NCBI GenBank assembly: GCA_015039465.1
Contig: MU130239.1
Coordinates: 35,489-94,458 of the forward strand
DNA length: 58,970 bases
Source of the DNA: Phlegmacium glaucopus
Lineage: Eukaryota; Basidiomycota; Agaricomycetes; Agaricales; Cortinariaceae
Direction: 5' to 3'
Notes under the pieces: generated by a model
What the model saw: the letters and a program-made list of their open reading frames with translations, nothing else
Database searches by the model: none
What the model was told of the DNA's origin: nothing
Shown: one piece after another, positions 32,951 through 44,245 of the stretch
Layout: each line of letters opens with the position of its first letter
How positions within the stretch are numbered: position 1 is the first letter of the stretch
Position numbers and translations under genes: made by a program

Positions 32951-35748
32951 AAAGCAAGGTAACTCATTCTCTGACCCTTCCCCTCTTTAACCACAACTTG
33001 CAAGCTTTGCCCTCACACATTGTCTAGCCCTTTCTTTTCTAAGCTGTTTTGCATGCCAATAATTGCGTGATTGGGCCATGGAGGTGTATTTGGAGAGTAG
33101 AGTCTACATGGTTTGTGGAGAATTGAGTGCAGTTGGGACAGTTCCATGGAATTGCGAAACTGTGCTGGCCAAATAGACAGATTAGCCAGCATTTAATCAT
33201 CAAATCCAGCTGAGCAGCAGTTGCATTGCTGTATAAATTGATGTACCTAGTATGATTTAAGTGGCGGTTCAATATTGTCATGTTAAATTAGAGTGGGAAA
33301 TCAAAGCAAGGGTACATAGTCATAAGAGAGCCGAGAGGTTTAAATCAACCAAAGTAGAGTGTGTGTGTACAGGCCAAAAAACTTGCATGTGAGCAAAGAG
33401 AGAGACACTTGGCGAAAGCACAAGTAAAATGGATGTGCTATATCTCCATATTTGCATTTTGGGGAGGTAAAGGGGGACACTCTAGAGGTTGATGAAATTC
33501 TTGACTTTACCCAACCACTTCACATTCCTGTGAACATGGAGTGAGATCATGAGTAAAGAGTCAAAGTAAAACAAGAAAAAAGAATGGACCTATTGTTCTT
33601 TGTGCACGGCATACTTGGGAATGAATGAAGCTACAGAAGCATTGATACCTCTCTCCTGGAGGAACATTTCAGATTCATCTTGTACAGCAACATCCAAAGT
33701 GTCAACTATACAATGAGGAAAAAAGAACATCAGCTTTTTTTTTACAGAACAAGGCCGGGTGAAGAGAAAGGGGTTGTCAACTTACCTGAGGACCAATATA
33801 CAAACCCCATTGTTTCCAATCTGCTTCAGCAGTCAAATCCGTTATCGCGCACCAATACTGATTGGTAGCGTGAGAAGAAAGCTTAAAAGTCGCCATCATG
33901 AAAATAAGCGGACTTCAAATTCACTTACCTATTTTGGAAGCAGCCCTGAATCGTGTTCCTGGTCAACAAAATCATTCGTTCAACGATAACATCCTCATCG
34001 CTCATCATACTCTCAATGTCTCACACTATGCTCTCCATTGTTTTCACTATTGACATGCTCCTAAGCATATACCATCCATTTGTTCCTTGGCTAGTGATCC
34101 AGCAAAGCGATCAATCTACTATTCGCATTGGTCATCGGCTCGCGTTTGATCGTATCTTTGGTCCATCATTTCAAGAACGGCCCCTTTATGGACGCATCAA
34201 CTACATCTCCCATTATGTACAAGGCTTTGTCATTGTTGTTGTGGCTATGGACCCACAAGTCTTCCCCTCAGCTATCTATCTTGCCATCCCTCGCTCCTGG
34301 ATCTCACTCAGTCCCCTATCCTCACTCATCTACCTCTTATCTTATCATTCACTGCCAAAACCATCATTCACGCGGTACCTGAAGCCTTCCCACCCTCTTT
34401 ATGACAATTTAGGAAGTCCAGGAGGATCACGACTAAGCAGGAATTGCAGATGAATCAGCAGCAGAGGATTATTCTCGCAGTGTGTCAAGTGTTATCAAGG
34501 CTGCGCGACATGGGACCATGGGCAAGTAGTGTTTTCTCGGGAACAAGGCTGCGCCTTTCAAGTGTTGACTCAGGACCTTTCACATTTTTGACATGACCCC
34601 ACATGCCTATGGAGTTGATATATTTTTGCTATTGGACTATGTACACTGCCTTCTCTTCTTTTCTCTCGCACTTTGACACTTTACAGATTTTTTTATTGTT
34701 CCTTCTTCTTTTCCATTGTTCTTTTCTTCTCGCAGCTGTCCTCTCTTTATCTTTCTTCCTTTGACAGCGCGTACTTTGTTTCTTTTATTGTTTTACATAG
34801 CCTCATCCTTAGGGTATAAATACTGCTCTTTTGTACCAGGATAGGTAGTTCAGTTCAATTCATTCTTACTCCCCTACAGTCATCATCTCAGTGGAATTCC
34901 AGTGAATTCCTTCCTCAAGTTCGCTTTTTCTGCCTTTAACTGTCAATCTATCCCCACTGTCAATTACTATAGTCTTGCTGAAGACTCCCTCTTATTCTTC
35001 CTCATCCTCTTCCTTAACCCCTCTGAGTTCGCTTTTTCAGTCCTTAACTGTCCACCCTCAGTCACCTTTCATATTCATCCTCATCCTCCTCTACTCCCTC
35101 TGAACCAAGTGTGCTTACTAGTCTCTGGTTATACCTTCCCTAAACGAACACAGGGGGATATTCTGACCTAAAGTCTGGTCCAGTTCCCTCTGGTTGGTGT
35201 TTTATAACAACACAAACAACGATTTATACCGTGTATTATCCCAAGGCGAGATATTCCCAATAACAAAGTGGCCCTCCTGGCACATCAAGTCAATGTTAAG
35301 TGCCACTGGACTGTTGGACTATAAATGATATCACAAATTTTTGTCAGTGCTTCAAGAAGCAGTGTATATGATAAGAAAAGAAAGAAACCTTGGTGATGGA
35401 AAGAGCAGCCCTAACAGGGTAAGGAGCTGGGTCTTCAACATCTGATTCAGCCTTGGGTTCCTCCTCAAAGTTCTCTTCAGCATGAATATCTGTGATAGAA
35501 AATATGACACAGATGCTAGGAAACAAGTTTTATCAGACTTCTATCCACAAGAAGGCAAAAGGACTGAAAGTGATGATGTACTTCTCATTTCTTAAAAATT
35601 GTCATTTTGTCATTTCCTCCAACGTTGTCGATCTGCAAAATTAATTCAAAGAAAGCTGTCATATAAAATAAAGGAATGACAAGAGAGAACACAACAACCA
35701 GATAAAGAACTTGGGTGTCACATCACCAGTCTCAGCAACAGCATCCTG
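32951..35748. repeat. Unit C remnant: spacer and MAM33 pieces with CpG decay
   Basis: 32951-33842 matches the spacer and 3' MAM33 region of units B (19198-20098) and D. 35229-35748 matches the 5' MAM33 exons (AEENFEEEPKAESDVED-like, minus). At many positions where B has CG, C has TG or CA (for example ATTCGGAG to ATTTGGAG and GAATCGAG to GAATTGAG). No open MAM33 frame survives. The match ends at about 35748, where a hAT-type transposase relic begins. Confidence 0.8.
33843..35228 (+). mobile_element. LTR-retrotransposon-like insertion in unit C
   Basis: This is a 1.39-kb block absent from B and D and flanked by CCGT on both sides (33839-33842 and 35229-35232). Its CpG content is higher than the surrounding decayed DNA, so it is younger. 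From 34481 (TGTGTCAAG) to about 35208 (TTTATAACA) it resembles an LTR. It has a TATAAATA at about 34815 and a CT-rich leader with repeated GTTCGCTTTTTC motifs, but no open protein domain that I can name. A frame from 33953 (166 codons) has no recognised domain. The full element class is uncertain. Confidence 0.5.
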
Positions 35749-36524
35749 GTTGTATCAACCATGGTGTCGTTATTTGATGCATTATCAAGCATGAATGCAA
35801 ATATCTAGATTGAAAAAATAAAAAATGAGTATATGTCATAAATATGTAATAAATTTGCCGCAACATTACCTGATTCTCAATCCCATATTGCTTCAAGGTT
35901 TCCCATACAACCTCAGCCATATTTTCACCGGAATGTTCCCCCACAAGTTCTTGAAAATCAATTAAAAGTTCCTCTAGTACATTTTAACATAAATAATGAA
36001 GATGAAAGACACTTAAATAATACTCACCAAGATTACCATTCTTATTTACATAATGCGCAACAATGGCAAGGAAAGCATAGTTATTACTAGATGTCCATCC
36101 ATCGAGTGAGATACTTATTTTTCCTTCAACTTTGTTCTAGAATACATAGTAAAAACCTTAAGCATATAAAAACAACATAAAGGTTTTTTTCACCTTGAAC
36201 ATTTCTTTTGTTGATGCCATTGTATCATCACCCATCTTCAGGATTCATCGCTTGATTGTGTCACAATGCGGGATTTTCAGTGAAGGCAAAGGATGATGAG
36301 TGTATGTCAACATGTCACAAAATTCCTGCCTGTCAACCTCTTTGAAAGGTTGATCACAGGAGACCACCCATTCAGCCACAAGCTGGTCAAATTTGTCCTG
36401 ATCCCATGGACCCTTAGTCAAAGAAAATTGAGCATGAACAATACAAATATATTTACGAGACTTACTGTAGCATTTTCAGCTTGCTTTCAAAGGTGTGACA
36501 AATATTTTCAGAGGCAACCTCAAG

Positions 36525-37108
36525 TAGCGTTTGAAGGTCCGGTTATGAGACTGGAAAAAGACCATAACCAGACCGGACTGGACCAGAAAAAGACTGGACC
36601 AGTGGTCCGGTCTTTTGATTTTTGAGAATCAAAGACCGGAAAAAGACCGGTCTTGATTAACCAGTCTTTTGAGGTTCAGACCGGTTTGAACCAACAAAAG
36701 AGTAGCCCTAATTTACCCCTTTTTAACAAGCCCAAGATCATAAAAATCCAATAAAAATTGGTGGAGAAATAAATAGATCTGTAAAATAGTCTAAAATATT
36801 CACTAAAATAAAGCATTTACTAGTATTACTGTAGAAAATCCAAATCCTAACGGAATCTAATGTTCTTGGGCTCGTTCGGAAGCTATTATTACACTTAACA
36901 ACCCTTTTTGATACAAAAATATATATTTGTCAGCAGAAGACCAGTTAGGACCAGGACCAGTCCTAGGACTGAAAAAAATTGATGTAAACCGGTCCTAAGC
37001 AGTCCAGTCCAGTCTTTTTCGGTCCTCAGACCAAGGTGGACTGGTTACAGTCTCGGTTAAAGACCCTGAGGGTCAAAAAACCAGACTGGACCAGACTTTT
37101 AAATGCTA
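36525..37108. mobile_element. hAT-like MITE in the transposase relic
   Basis: The left end is TAGCGTTTGAAGGTCCGG; the reverse complement of the right end is TAGCATTTAAAAGTCTGG. The 8-bp ACCTCAAG flanks both sides (36517-36524 and 37109-37116). The 584-bp body has subterminal copies of AGACCGG/CCGGTCT and no protein frame. It lies within the hAT relic's coding region. Confidence 0.9.
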
Positions 37109-37517
37109 ACCTCAAGCTTTTTGATATATTCTTTGGTTTGCATAGAATCAAAAACCTTTTTACCCGATGCAATTGTGATCTCATCTTCAGTAATGGGCTG
37201 ACTTGACAGCTATTGTTTCAATAATAGAAAAAGTTGGTACATAACTGCCGAGCTACTTTTCAAGTTATTTACCATCGCTAAAACTATAGTACATGTCGGT
37301 TAGTAATAAATTTTTGAGTAAACCTGTCAATAACATACTGGTAAGGTTCAACTTTCCTGACTTCTTAAGTGTGAATACTTTTTGGTTGCCATGATAACAT
37401 TTATAGTGTTTATCTCCCATCTCCCCTACACTACCATCTGCCCCATGCTCAACTTGTTCATAAAAATAGCAAATGGGGTTCTTGGTTTTGGGTTCTGAGC
37501 TGGACTGTAACAATTAG

Positions 37518-38539
37518 CATCAGGAAAAATGATTTTAGCCCTAGGTAGCCTTGGGTAATTTGTTAGTATCACATCACTACTCAGGACATCCCAGGACACC
37601 CCAGGACACCCCAGGACATTCTAGAGCAGCACAGGTAAAATTTGAGTGTTACACACTTATCCAAGGACACCTCAGGACAACCTAGGACAGCATAGATAAA
37701 GTTTTGAGTGTCACTCATTTTCTCAGAACACCTTTAGTGTATCCTGGTGCATCGACCATCTGGATTAAATCACATCAGGAGGCCCTGGGAGTCCCTTAGA
37801 ATTTATGAATTTTGCTAGAAAATCTTTAACCACCATGTCCAGGAAAGTATTTTGCAGTTTTCTCAATAAGGAGAGCTGGTATTAATATAATTTAAACATA
37901 TTCAGGGTTCTAAAACAATTCTCTACCATCTTTAAAAAATTTCCTTTTTTGGAATTTATGTAATCTACCCTGACCCAGCACCATATGCTCAAAATCATGC
38001 TTATCTGTGATCATGTGACCAATGGTCTGTGCGCCATCCAAAAGATATATAAACCACCCACAATTTTGTTTTCTTATTCCCTACTTCCCCAGTATTATAC
38101 TAGTATATTTATGTATCACTATTTTATTATTATTTTATTACTAGTATATATGATGTTTAGAATAATTGAATATAATTTTATTATTATTATTATTCTGTTG
38201 TGTGAGACCACTCAAATATCTGGTTTATATATGTTTTCTAGCATCAGATCCAAAGGGACTAAGGCTGCCTCAGGATGCTCTCAGGTTGCCTCAGGTTGCC
38301 TCAGGACTCGCTCCCAGGTTGCCTCAGGACGCTCAGGTTGCCTCAGGTTGCCTCAGGACGCTCTCAGGTTGCCTCAGGACGCTCTCAGGTTGCCTCAGGT
38401 TGCCCCAGGACAGCCTAAGATTTTTCATACATGGGTAACTTGCACCCCAGGGCGACCTCTTGACCTGAGCACCCTGAGCTGCCTGGGGCACCCCAGGACA
38501 TTTCAGGACAGCCTAGGGCTGAAGTCATTTTTCCTGATG
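37518..38539. mobile_element. Second CATCAGGAAAA-ended TIR element, with internal minisatellite
   Basis: The left end is CATCAGGAAAAATGATTTTA and the right end is its inverted counterpart (ACTTCAGC side, ending CCTGATG). The dinucleotide AG flanks both sides (37516-37517 and 38540-38541). The first 11 bases are shared with the element at 16589. The 1022-bp interior has CCAGGACA-type subterminal repeats and a GGTTGCCTCAGG minisatellite, but no transposase. It sits in an intron of the hAT relic, just before the BED exon. Confidence 0.75.
38260..38415. repeat. GGTTGCCTCAGGACGCTCTCA minisatellite
   Basis: Imperfect direct repeats of about 10 and 21 bp (CTCAGGTTGC and CTCAGGACGC blocks) lie in the right half of the 37518-38539 element. 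Reading frames through it (LPQDALRLPQ-type) are products of the periodicity. Confidence 0.8.
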
Positions 38540-39790
38540 AGCTTGTAATAATCCAAAAAATGATATTGACTAAATACCTTCTTGTCAGCTTTTTGTGATG
38601 ACACAGTTTGAGAGTCAACAACTTCCTCTATGATGGTGCTAGGATTTAGTGGTGTCTGTCTTCGAGGCAGCAGGTCATCATCTTTGACTTTCTCAATTGT
38701 AACTTGGGGCCTCCAATTCCTCTGCGAACCATGACCGGTGGCTGGAATTGTTTTTGATGTGAGAATGTCAGCGATCTAAAATGTTGTTATGAACTTGCTT
38801 ATATTTACTATTAAGACCATGAACTACTCACCTCTGCATTTGAAGGAAGGTTGTCGACATTGCTACTCAACTGCTCAGAATCCTCTGACTGATGAGAATC
38901 AGTTTTGTAGTTGCTATTGTGTGATTCATCACTCTTTGCAACATTGTCATTTTCAAGCTTTGATTTTTTTGCAATATTCTTCCAACTCCTCTGTGACTTG
39001 CACTTAACAGCAACTGTTGCAGTTGGAATGGTGGATATTTCCTGGGAATCATGTGACATCATGTGATACATCAGCTGATCCATAGTTGTAATCACCTGTT
39101 TGAAATAATTAGTTAAGCAAGCTATCTTAGCAATTATCATCACTTTCCAAGCCAGCTACATACTCGGAATTCCCTAATCTCACCTAGGGACATTCCACAG
39201 TCTTAGCAGTTTTCAGCCAAAGTTCTTTGCCTTCCAAGTTTTGCTTTTCAGTAGCAATGTATGTTGACATGAGAGTGTCAGGGGACACTCATTGTGTCCA
39301 CCCTTACAGTTAGCTTAGTATGTGTATACATTCACCATCTCTATGATAGTATCACTACCGCTCTCCATTCATCCTGCACCTTGCGTACTCCCCCTTTATC
39401 ATTGTAGTAGTTGACCCTTCACCGATGACATTGTACTGATGTCAGTATCTATTCTTGGTATCTACCTCGCCCTACCTTCTATTATGTACTAGCCATATAT
39501 AGTTGTATTAGCTCCCACGCTTGTAGTATATAGGTGTAAGATAAGCACCTTAGAATTCAACTTGATTCCCGGGTACCTTACATCCTCTAACAGAGAGTGC
39601 CTCTATTTTTTCAACAAAAAAAAACAGAAGGTAAAAAATCAAATTAAGGATTGCAGAAAAATCATTACCTCAACTAACAACAGAAGGGCCGGTAGCAGCA
39701 TGAGCATCAGATTCAGATTCATAAAAGTCTATCTGTGAGGCATCTTTTAGATTTCCAGATGCATCAAGAGCACATCCATTGATGACGCTG
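38540..39790 (-). other. 5' part of the hAT relic and its introns
   Basis: This holds the transposase exons listed above (about 39150-38580), then about 500 bp of A/T-rich intron or relic DNA up to the chromovirus border at 39790. I see no separate gene in it. Confidence 0.5.
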
Positions 39791-40384
39791 TGTTAAGTTT
39801 AAAGCAAAGGGAAAGTCATGTTGGAGTTACTCCGGAACGGACGGAACAGAACCAGAACAGTAACCCGGAAAGGACGTTGGCCTCAGCGTATGTGCTGTGC
39901 CGCCCAGCTCCTAAGGTGTCCTGATTTCGGAACGGAAGGAAAAGTAATAAGTCGGAAGACCTCAGTGACTTAGAGGAAAAACAAGAGGAGGGGAACTAAG
40001 TTGATATTTGAACTGAGGGAAAACATACAAGTTCGAGTACTTTAAATATAAAGAGAATTGCAACCGAAATATAGAATATAAATATAAGTGCTGCGTTCTC
40101 CTCCCGGGAAAGGTCCTGCATTCTTGGGTGAATAATCCATGGCTAGTGTGCTGACTGATGATGGGAAAGATGATGACAAAGAATAGTGGTAGTGGCGAAG
40201 AAGGGATAACGGGTTTGGAGTATAGTCGGAGGAACCGGAATGTCACGGAGAAGTCTCGGAGTTGAACATAGAAGGAGTAGTTCGGGATATTTCGGGATAT
40301 AAGGGAAGGCACTGTACGGAGTACGGACTACCGGAAACAGCTCCGACGGAGCTGGACCGGAGTAACGTATGACGGAATGTAACA
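39791..40384 (-). repeat. 3' LTR of the chromovirus
   Basis: A 594-bp sequence running TGTTAAG...TGTAACA on the plus strand (TG...CA ends in element sense). It matches the right LTR at 46366-46642 and 47371-47681 nearly completely, and the old copy at 29240-29817. CGGAACGGA-type short repeats are prominent. Confidence 0.9.
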
Positions 40385-40447
40385 GTACCTCCCTGTCAAG
40401 GCCGAGACCCTCGAGGCCACGTGATGGTCCGTGCGAGGTTTCCGAGG

Positions 40448-40454
40448 TATAAAG
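40448..40454 (+). promoter_or_regulatory. TATA box of the antisense gene
   Basis: TATAAAG lies 81 nt before the start codon at 40529. The old copy has TATAAAG at 29881, 77 nt before its ATG, in the same setting just inside the LTR. Conservation between the two diverged copies supports a real promoter. No initiator was mapped. Confidence 0.6.
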
Positions 40455-40528
40455 ACTGTCGGCGACTGGGGTTGATTCCTCACTTCGGTAAACTCACAAA
40501 CTGCCCCATCCTCCACAACTTTAACAAC

Positions 40529-41589
40529 ATGAACACCAACAACAACGCCGGCCCCTCCCGCCCTCCTGCTTCCCAACGAGCTCGGCTCGAGGAAGCACGG
40601 GAGCGACGACGGAAAGAGCGGGAGGAGGAGGAAAGGCGGGAAGAGGCGGAGATCGAGGAGGCACGGAGGCTGGAGGAGGAGGAGGAGCGACGGAGGGTGG
40701 AAGTGGAGAGGCAGAGGGTGGAGGCCGAGAAACGGAGGGAAGAGGCGGAAGAGAGAAAGAGGGAGGAGGTGAAACGGAGGCAGCAGGAGGAAGAACAGCG
40801 GAAAAGAAAAGCGGAAGCAATGGTCGTTGATGACGACGACGATGAAGATGAAGAGGAAGAAGTAAATGGAACGGAGCCGGGGCCGAGTGCCCCAAAAAAA
40901 AGAAAAACAAATGACATAAGTAAGTGGTTCAAAACCGAAACGGAATAAAACTAACGGAAAGCACATAGGAGGTCTACCAGACCAAAACAAAGAAAAACCC
41001 GGCATGCAGCCGGTGTAACGACGCACACGAGGTGTGCTACGAAAAAAGCAGTGGGCCAGGGTGCTGGCGCTGCTACCAGAGGAAGATCGCCTGCAGCCTG
41101 GTCGGAGGCAAGCGGAGGACGAAGGAGACAGAGACAGAGAAGCGGAGTGGAAGGGTGGATAAGGGGAAGAAGAAGGAGGTAGCGCCCGAGGTCGATACGA
41201 CGGAGCTCCTAATAGAGGGGCTGGAGATGATTGGGGGATTGTTGAGGAAGATGGTGGAGACGCAGGAGGGGATGAAGTATGCGATGGAGGTACGGATGAG
41301 GCGGGAGATAGAGAGGGAGAAGAGGGAGATTGAGAAGGACAGACAGAAAGAGGAGTGGAGAGAAGAGGAGAGGAAACGGAGGGATGCGACGAGAGCGGAG
41401 AAGGGGGTGGAGACGGAGGTGCGAAAGGAGACGGAGGTGCAAGAGGAGACGGAGGAGGAAACGGATGACGGGGAAGACGAGGAGGTGGAAGGAAGATTGG
41501 AAGCGGAGACGGAAGGGACGGAAGGAGCGGAGGAAGAAGGGATGGAAGGGATAGAAGAAGTAGAAGGAGTAGAAAAAACAGCAGAATAA
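40529..41589 (+). CDS. Antisense accessory gene of the chromovirus: coiled-coil protein with Zn2Cys6-like cluster
   Basis: Exon 1 starts MNTNNNAGPSRPP and is dominated by E/R/K heptad-like helix, then a Val-Asp5 acidic patch and a basic KKRK. A 49-nt intron (40920-40968) has a GTAAGT donor, CTAAC branch site and CATAG acceptor. Exon 2 (40969-41589) gives C-x2-C-x6-C-x8-C-x2-C-x6-C, starting ACSRCNDAHEVC and ending GCWRCYQRKIAC. That spacing is of the fungal Zn2Cys6 type. Basic residues, two amphipathic helices (EGLEMIGGLLRKMVETQEG) and an acidic tail follow. In copy 1 the junction is in phase; here exon 1 has one extra base relative to copy 1, so the splice joins out of frame. This could be a lesion. 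The gene lies between the integrase stop (41820) and the 3' LTR, opposite to gag-pol. Function is unknown; DNA or RNA binding is inference from the cysteine cluster. Confidence 0.7.
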
Positions 41590-41819
41590 AAAGTAAAAAA
41601 TAATTGTATATAATTTTCTCTTGTTGATTCTTTTTGCTTTGTTTTATAAAAATAATAGTTTTCTTGAACTTTTTGTTTTGTGAAACAGAAGAGTAAGATA
41701 ACGGAAAGGAAAAGAACGGAAATGATGACTTTGTTTTGAAACGGAAAAGTGAGATGACGGAAAGGAAATGGAATGTCATGGAAAGGCACGGAAAAACAAG
41801 GAAAGAGACGGAAAAGGGA

Positions 41820-42835
41820 TCAAGAGAGCGGAAGAGGTCCGGGTTTAGCCGGATAACTCTGGTGGAAATCAGCAACAAGTTCGGACACGTGTCCTAGTTC
41901 ATTAGCTGGTAACCAGGAAGTTTCTTCGTCGGTACCTTCATAGCCAGACCACTTGACTAGGTACAGAAGTTTGCATACACAACGTCTGTTGTCCAATTTA
42001 GAGTCCAAAATTTCGGAGACCTCAAATTCCTGTTCTCCGTCAATGACGACCGGAGGAGGCGGAGGTTGGGTGCGTTCCGGAATAGTGTTCGGAACGGAAG
42101 GCTCTAGCATGGAAACATGGAAGACGGGATGGACGGCACGCATGTTGTCGGGAAGACGAAGGGTCCAGGACAGAGGACCTGCCTGAGCAATGATCTCATA
42201 CGGACCAAGATACTTCTCGGAGAGTTTCTTTGAAGGTCTGGTCGTACGGAAGAATTGTGCTTTGACAAAGGCTCGATCTCCAACCTTGAAGTCCGGAGGA
42301 GGAATCCGACGCTTGTCCGCGGAACGTTGGTATTGTTCCTGGGAAGTAAGGATAGCTTTTCGGAGTTCCTTGTGGAGTTTGTTAAGGTCCGTAACATACT
42401 TGTGAGCACGGGAGGAGATGAGGTCGTATTCCGGATGGATAGTGATAGCCGGATCGTAGCCTTTGTTGGCGAAGAACGGAGATACACCGGTAGTGGCACT
42501 CGGAGTATTGTTGTAGGAGAATTCCACTAATGGGAGAAGTGAACTCCAGTTGTCTTGCTGATAATTGCAGTAGATACGGATGTATTGTTCCAAGGTCTGG
42601 TTGACGCGTTCCGTTTGTCCGTCGCCTTCCGGGTGGTATCCGGAGGTGAAGTGCAACTTCATGTCGAGGGCTTTTCCGAGGGATCTGAAGAAGTGAGATA
42701 CAAACTCGGAACCGCGGTCGGAGGTTACATGGGACGGAACACCGTGCTTGGAAAACACGTGGATGACAAATAGTTCAGCAAGTTGAGCAGAAGTGATGGT
42801 GTCGTATGTGGGGATGAAAATGGATTGTTTTTCCT
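41820..42835 (-). CDS. Integrase core with C-terminal chromodomain (truncated)
   Basis: The frame (minus, from about 42835; long part 42758-41820) has the DDE-type core residues in TSDRGSEFVS (second Asp), then the catalytic Glu region SGYHPEGDGQTERVNQ. Core-end motifs include LPLVEFSYNNTPSATTGVSP and the GPYEI fold. A chromodomain of the fungal chromovirus type starts near 42050 (EFEVSEILDSKL, then LYLVKWSGYEGTDEETSW). Chromodomain integrases target heterochromatin marks in this clade; that role is inferred from the family. The N-terminal zinc domain and first catalytic Asp are missing because a foreign 1.4-kb insert joins at 42835. Confidence 0.9.
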
Positions 42836-44245
42836 CTTCCTCATCTTTTTTGTCGTCTTATTTTTCATTTTTTATTAACATATATTAAAAGAGAACAACT
42901 AAGAAAAACGAAACAAAACATTATATTTTTATAAACAAAAGAACTTGAAACAAATCACTTTGTCTTCTCATTCTATTGCCTTTTCTTTTCTTGCTTTTTC
43001 TACTGAAACAAAACACTTTGCCTTTTCATTCTACTGCCTTTCCCTTACCTTCTCTGTACCTTTCCGTGCCTTTTTTGTTCCTTTCTCTGCCTTTTCCTTA
43101 GTTCTCTCGCCTTCTCCAGGTCCAAATCAGCCTATCGAGACCACCTTTAGTCGTTGTTCAAGCCTGTGCACAGGATTAAGTAATCGACCATTGGTCCTTC
43201 AAAGAAGCAGCCATGGAAGTATCGGTCTGGTGAACTGATCCATGTCTTCAAACGTATGTGCAGCAGACAACAGGTTAAAACTCAGGTTTTAAAGCCTCTG
43301 GAGCTTCTGGACGAGCGGTAGTTACTTCTGGCCTCTTTCGTCTCGCAGTGATGGAACTAGGCCTTATCACAGGTCTTGCTTCACCGATGACTGGTATTCT
43401 TTGTATCTTCTTCCCTAGCTGGTGTTTTTAGAATAGGGCTTCTGCTTCGGGGGTCCTGTTTCCTGGACGGACTCGTTATTAGATTGTACCTGGTTCTCTG
43501 AAGCGGGTCTGGCAGAGCCTTGTTTTGGCCTGCATGCCTTCTTAGCAGCGGGACTGTTTCCGAGCTAGAGTTTGGTCCTTCAGGCTTTCTCCTTCGGCTT
43601 CGGTTAGGTGTGTTGCAATTTGGATAGACAAGGAGGCTTCGTTCCTATCGAAAAGCGTGAAGCGAGGCTCGCTGAAGTAATTGCAGGCATTGCATGAGGC
43701 ACTCGTAGCCCTGGTCTGCTCCAGCATGAGATCTACCTATTTGTATCGGCCTAGGATCGGCGAGAACCGCTTCTTGCCTCTATGTGGCGATCAGTGTGAG
43801 GCTGCATAGCCTAGATCCTGTTAAGGCTTCTTACGCTCTTCACTTGAGTTCCTGAGAAGGCCTATTCAGGTCTATCTAGTTGCCTAGATAACAAGGTTTC
43901 AGGCCATCTAGACGCAGAGGCAAACAGGCAGCAGTAATGGTCCATGGTAGGCCTCGACTTCCTGTTGAAGTACAGTTCTCTTGAGAAGGCTCCCTAGGCT
44001 TCTTCATTCTATGATTTGGGTCACTTGCGCGCTAGCAGTGACTAATAGTATCCTGAACGTTGTGGACACGAGCCAGGTTTCGGTTTGCACGTATTTGGTT
44101 TGTCGAGTGGTTCTGTTGAGGTTCACTGGCAGGGCATGCACCCTTAGTTTTAGGTACCTAAAGTCACTTGTGTCAGATGATGCTGGTGACGCCAGAATCA
44201 GCATCATCTGGCAAAGTGTAAAAAAAAAAAAAAAAAAAAAAAAAG
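42836..44245 (+). mobile_element. Foreign insert ending in poly(A), replacing RT and RNase H
   Basis: This begins with pyrimidine-rich DNA (42836-43130), followed by about 1.1 kb with no protein domain that I recognise. It ends in A24 at 44221-44244 on the plus strand. A poly(A) end suggests a retrotransposed RNA (LINE, SINE or processed transcript). The RT, RNase H and integrase N-terminus expected here are absent, so the event included a deletion of the target. I could not identify the source or clear target duplications. Confidence 0.5.

Noticed and set aside
38166..38548. Frames with LPQDALRLPQ-like repeats
   Set aside because: They are produced by the minisatellite in a TIR element.
40328..41878. 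Long minus-strand frames (up to 516 codons) over the antisense gene
   Set aside because: They are the complement of a Glu/Arg/Lys-rich coiled-coil gene, giving Pro/Ser/Leu-rich shadows. Part of the 516-codon frame lies in the LTR.
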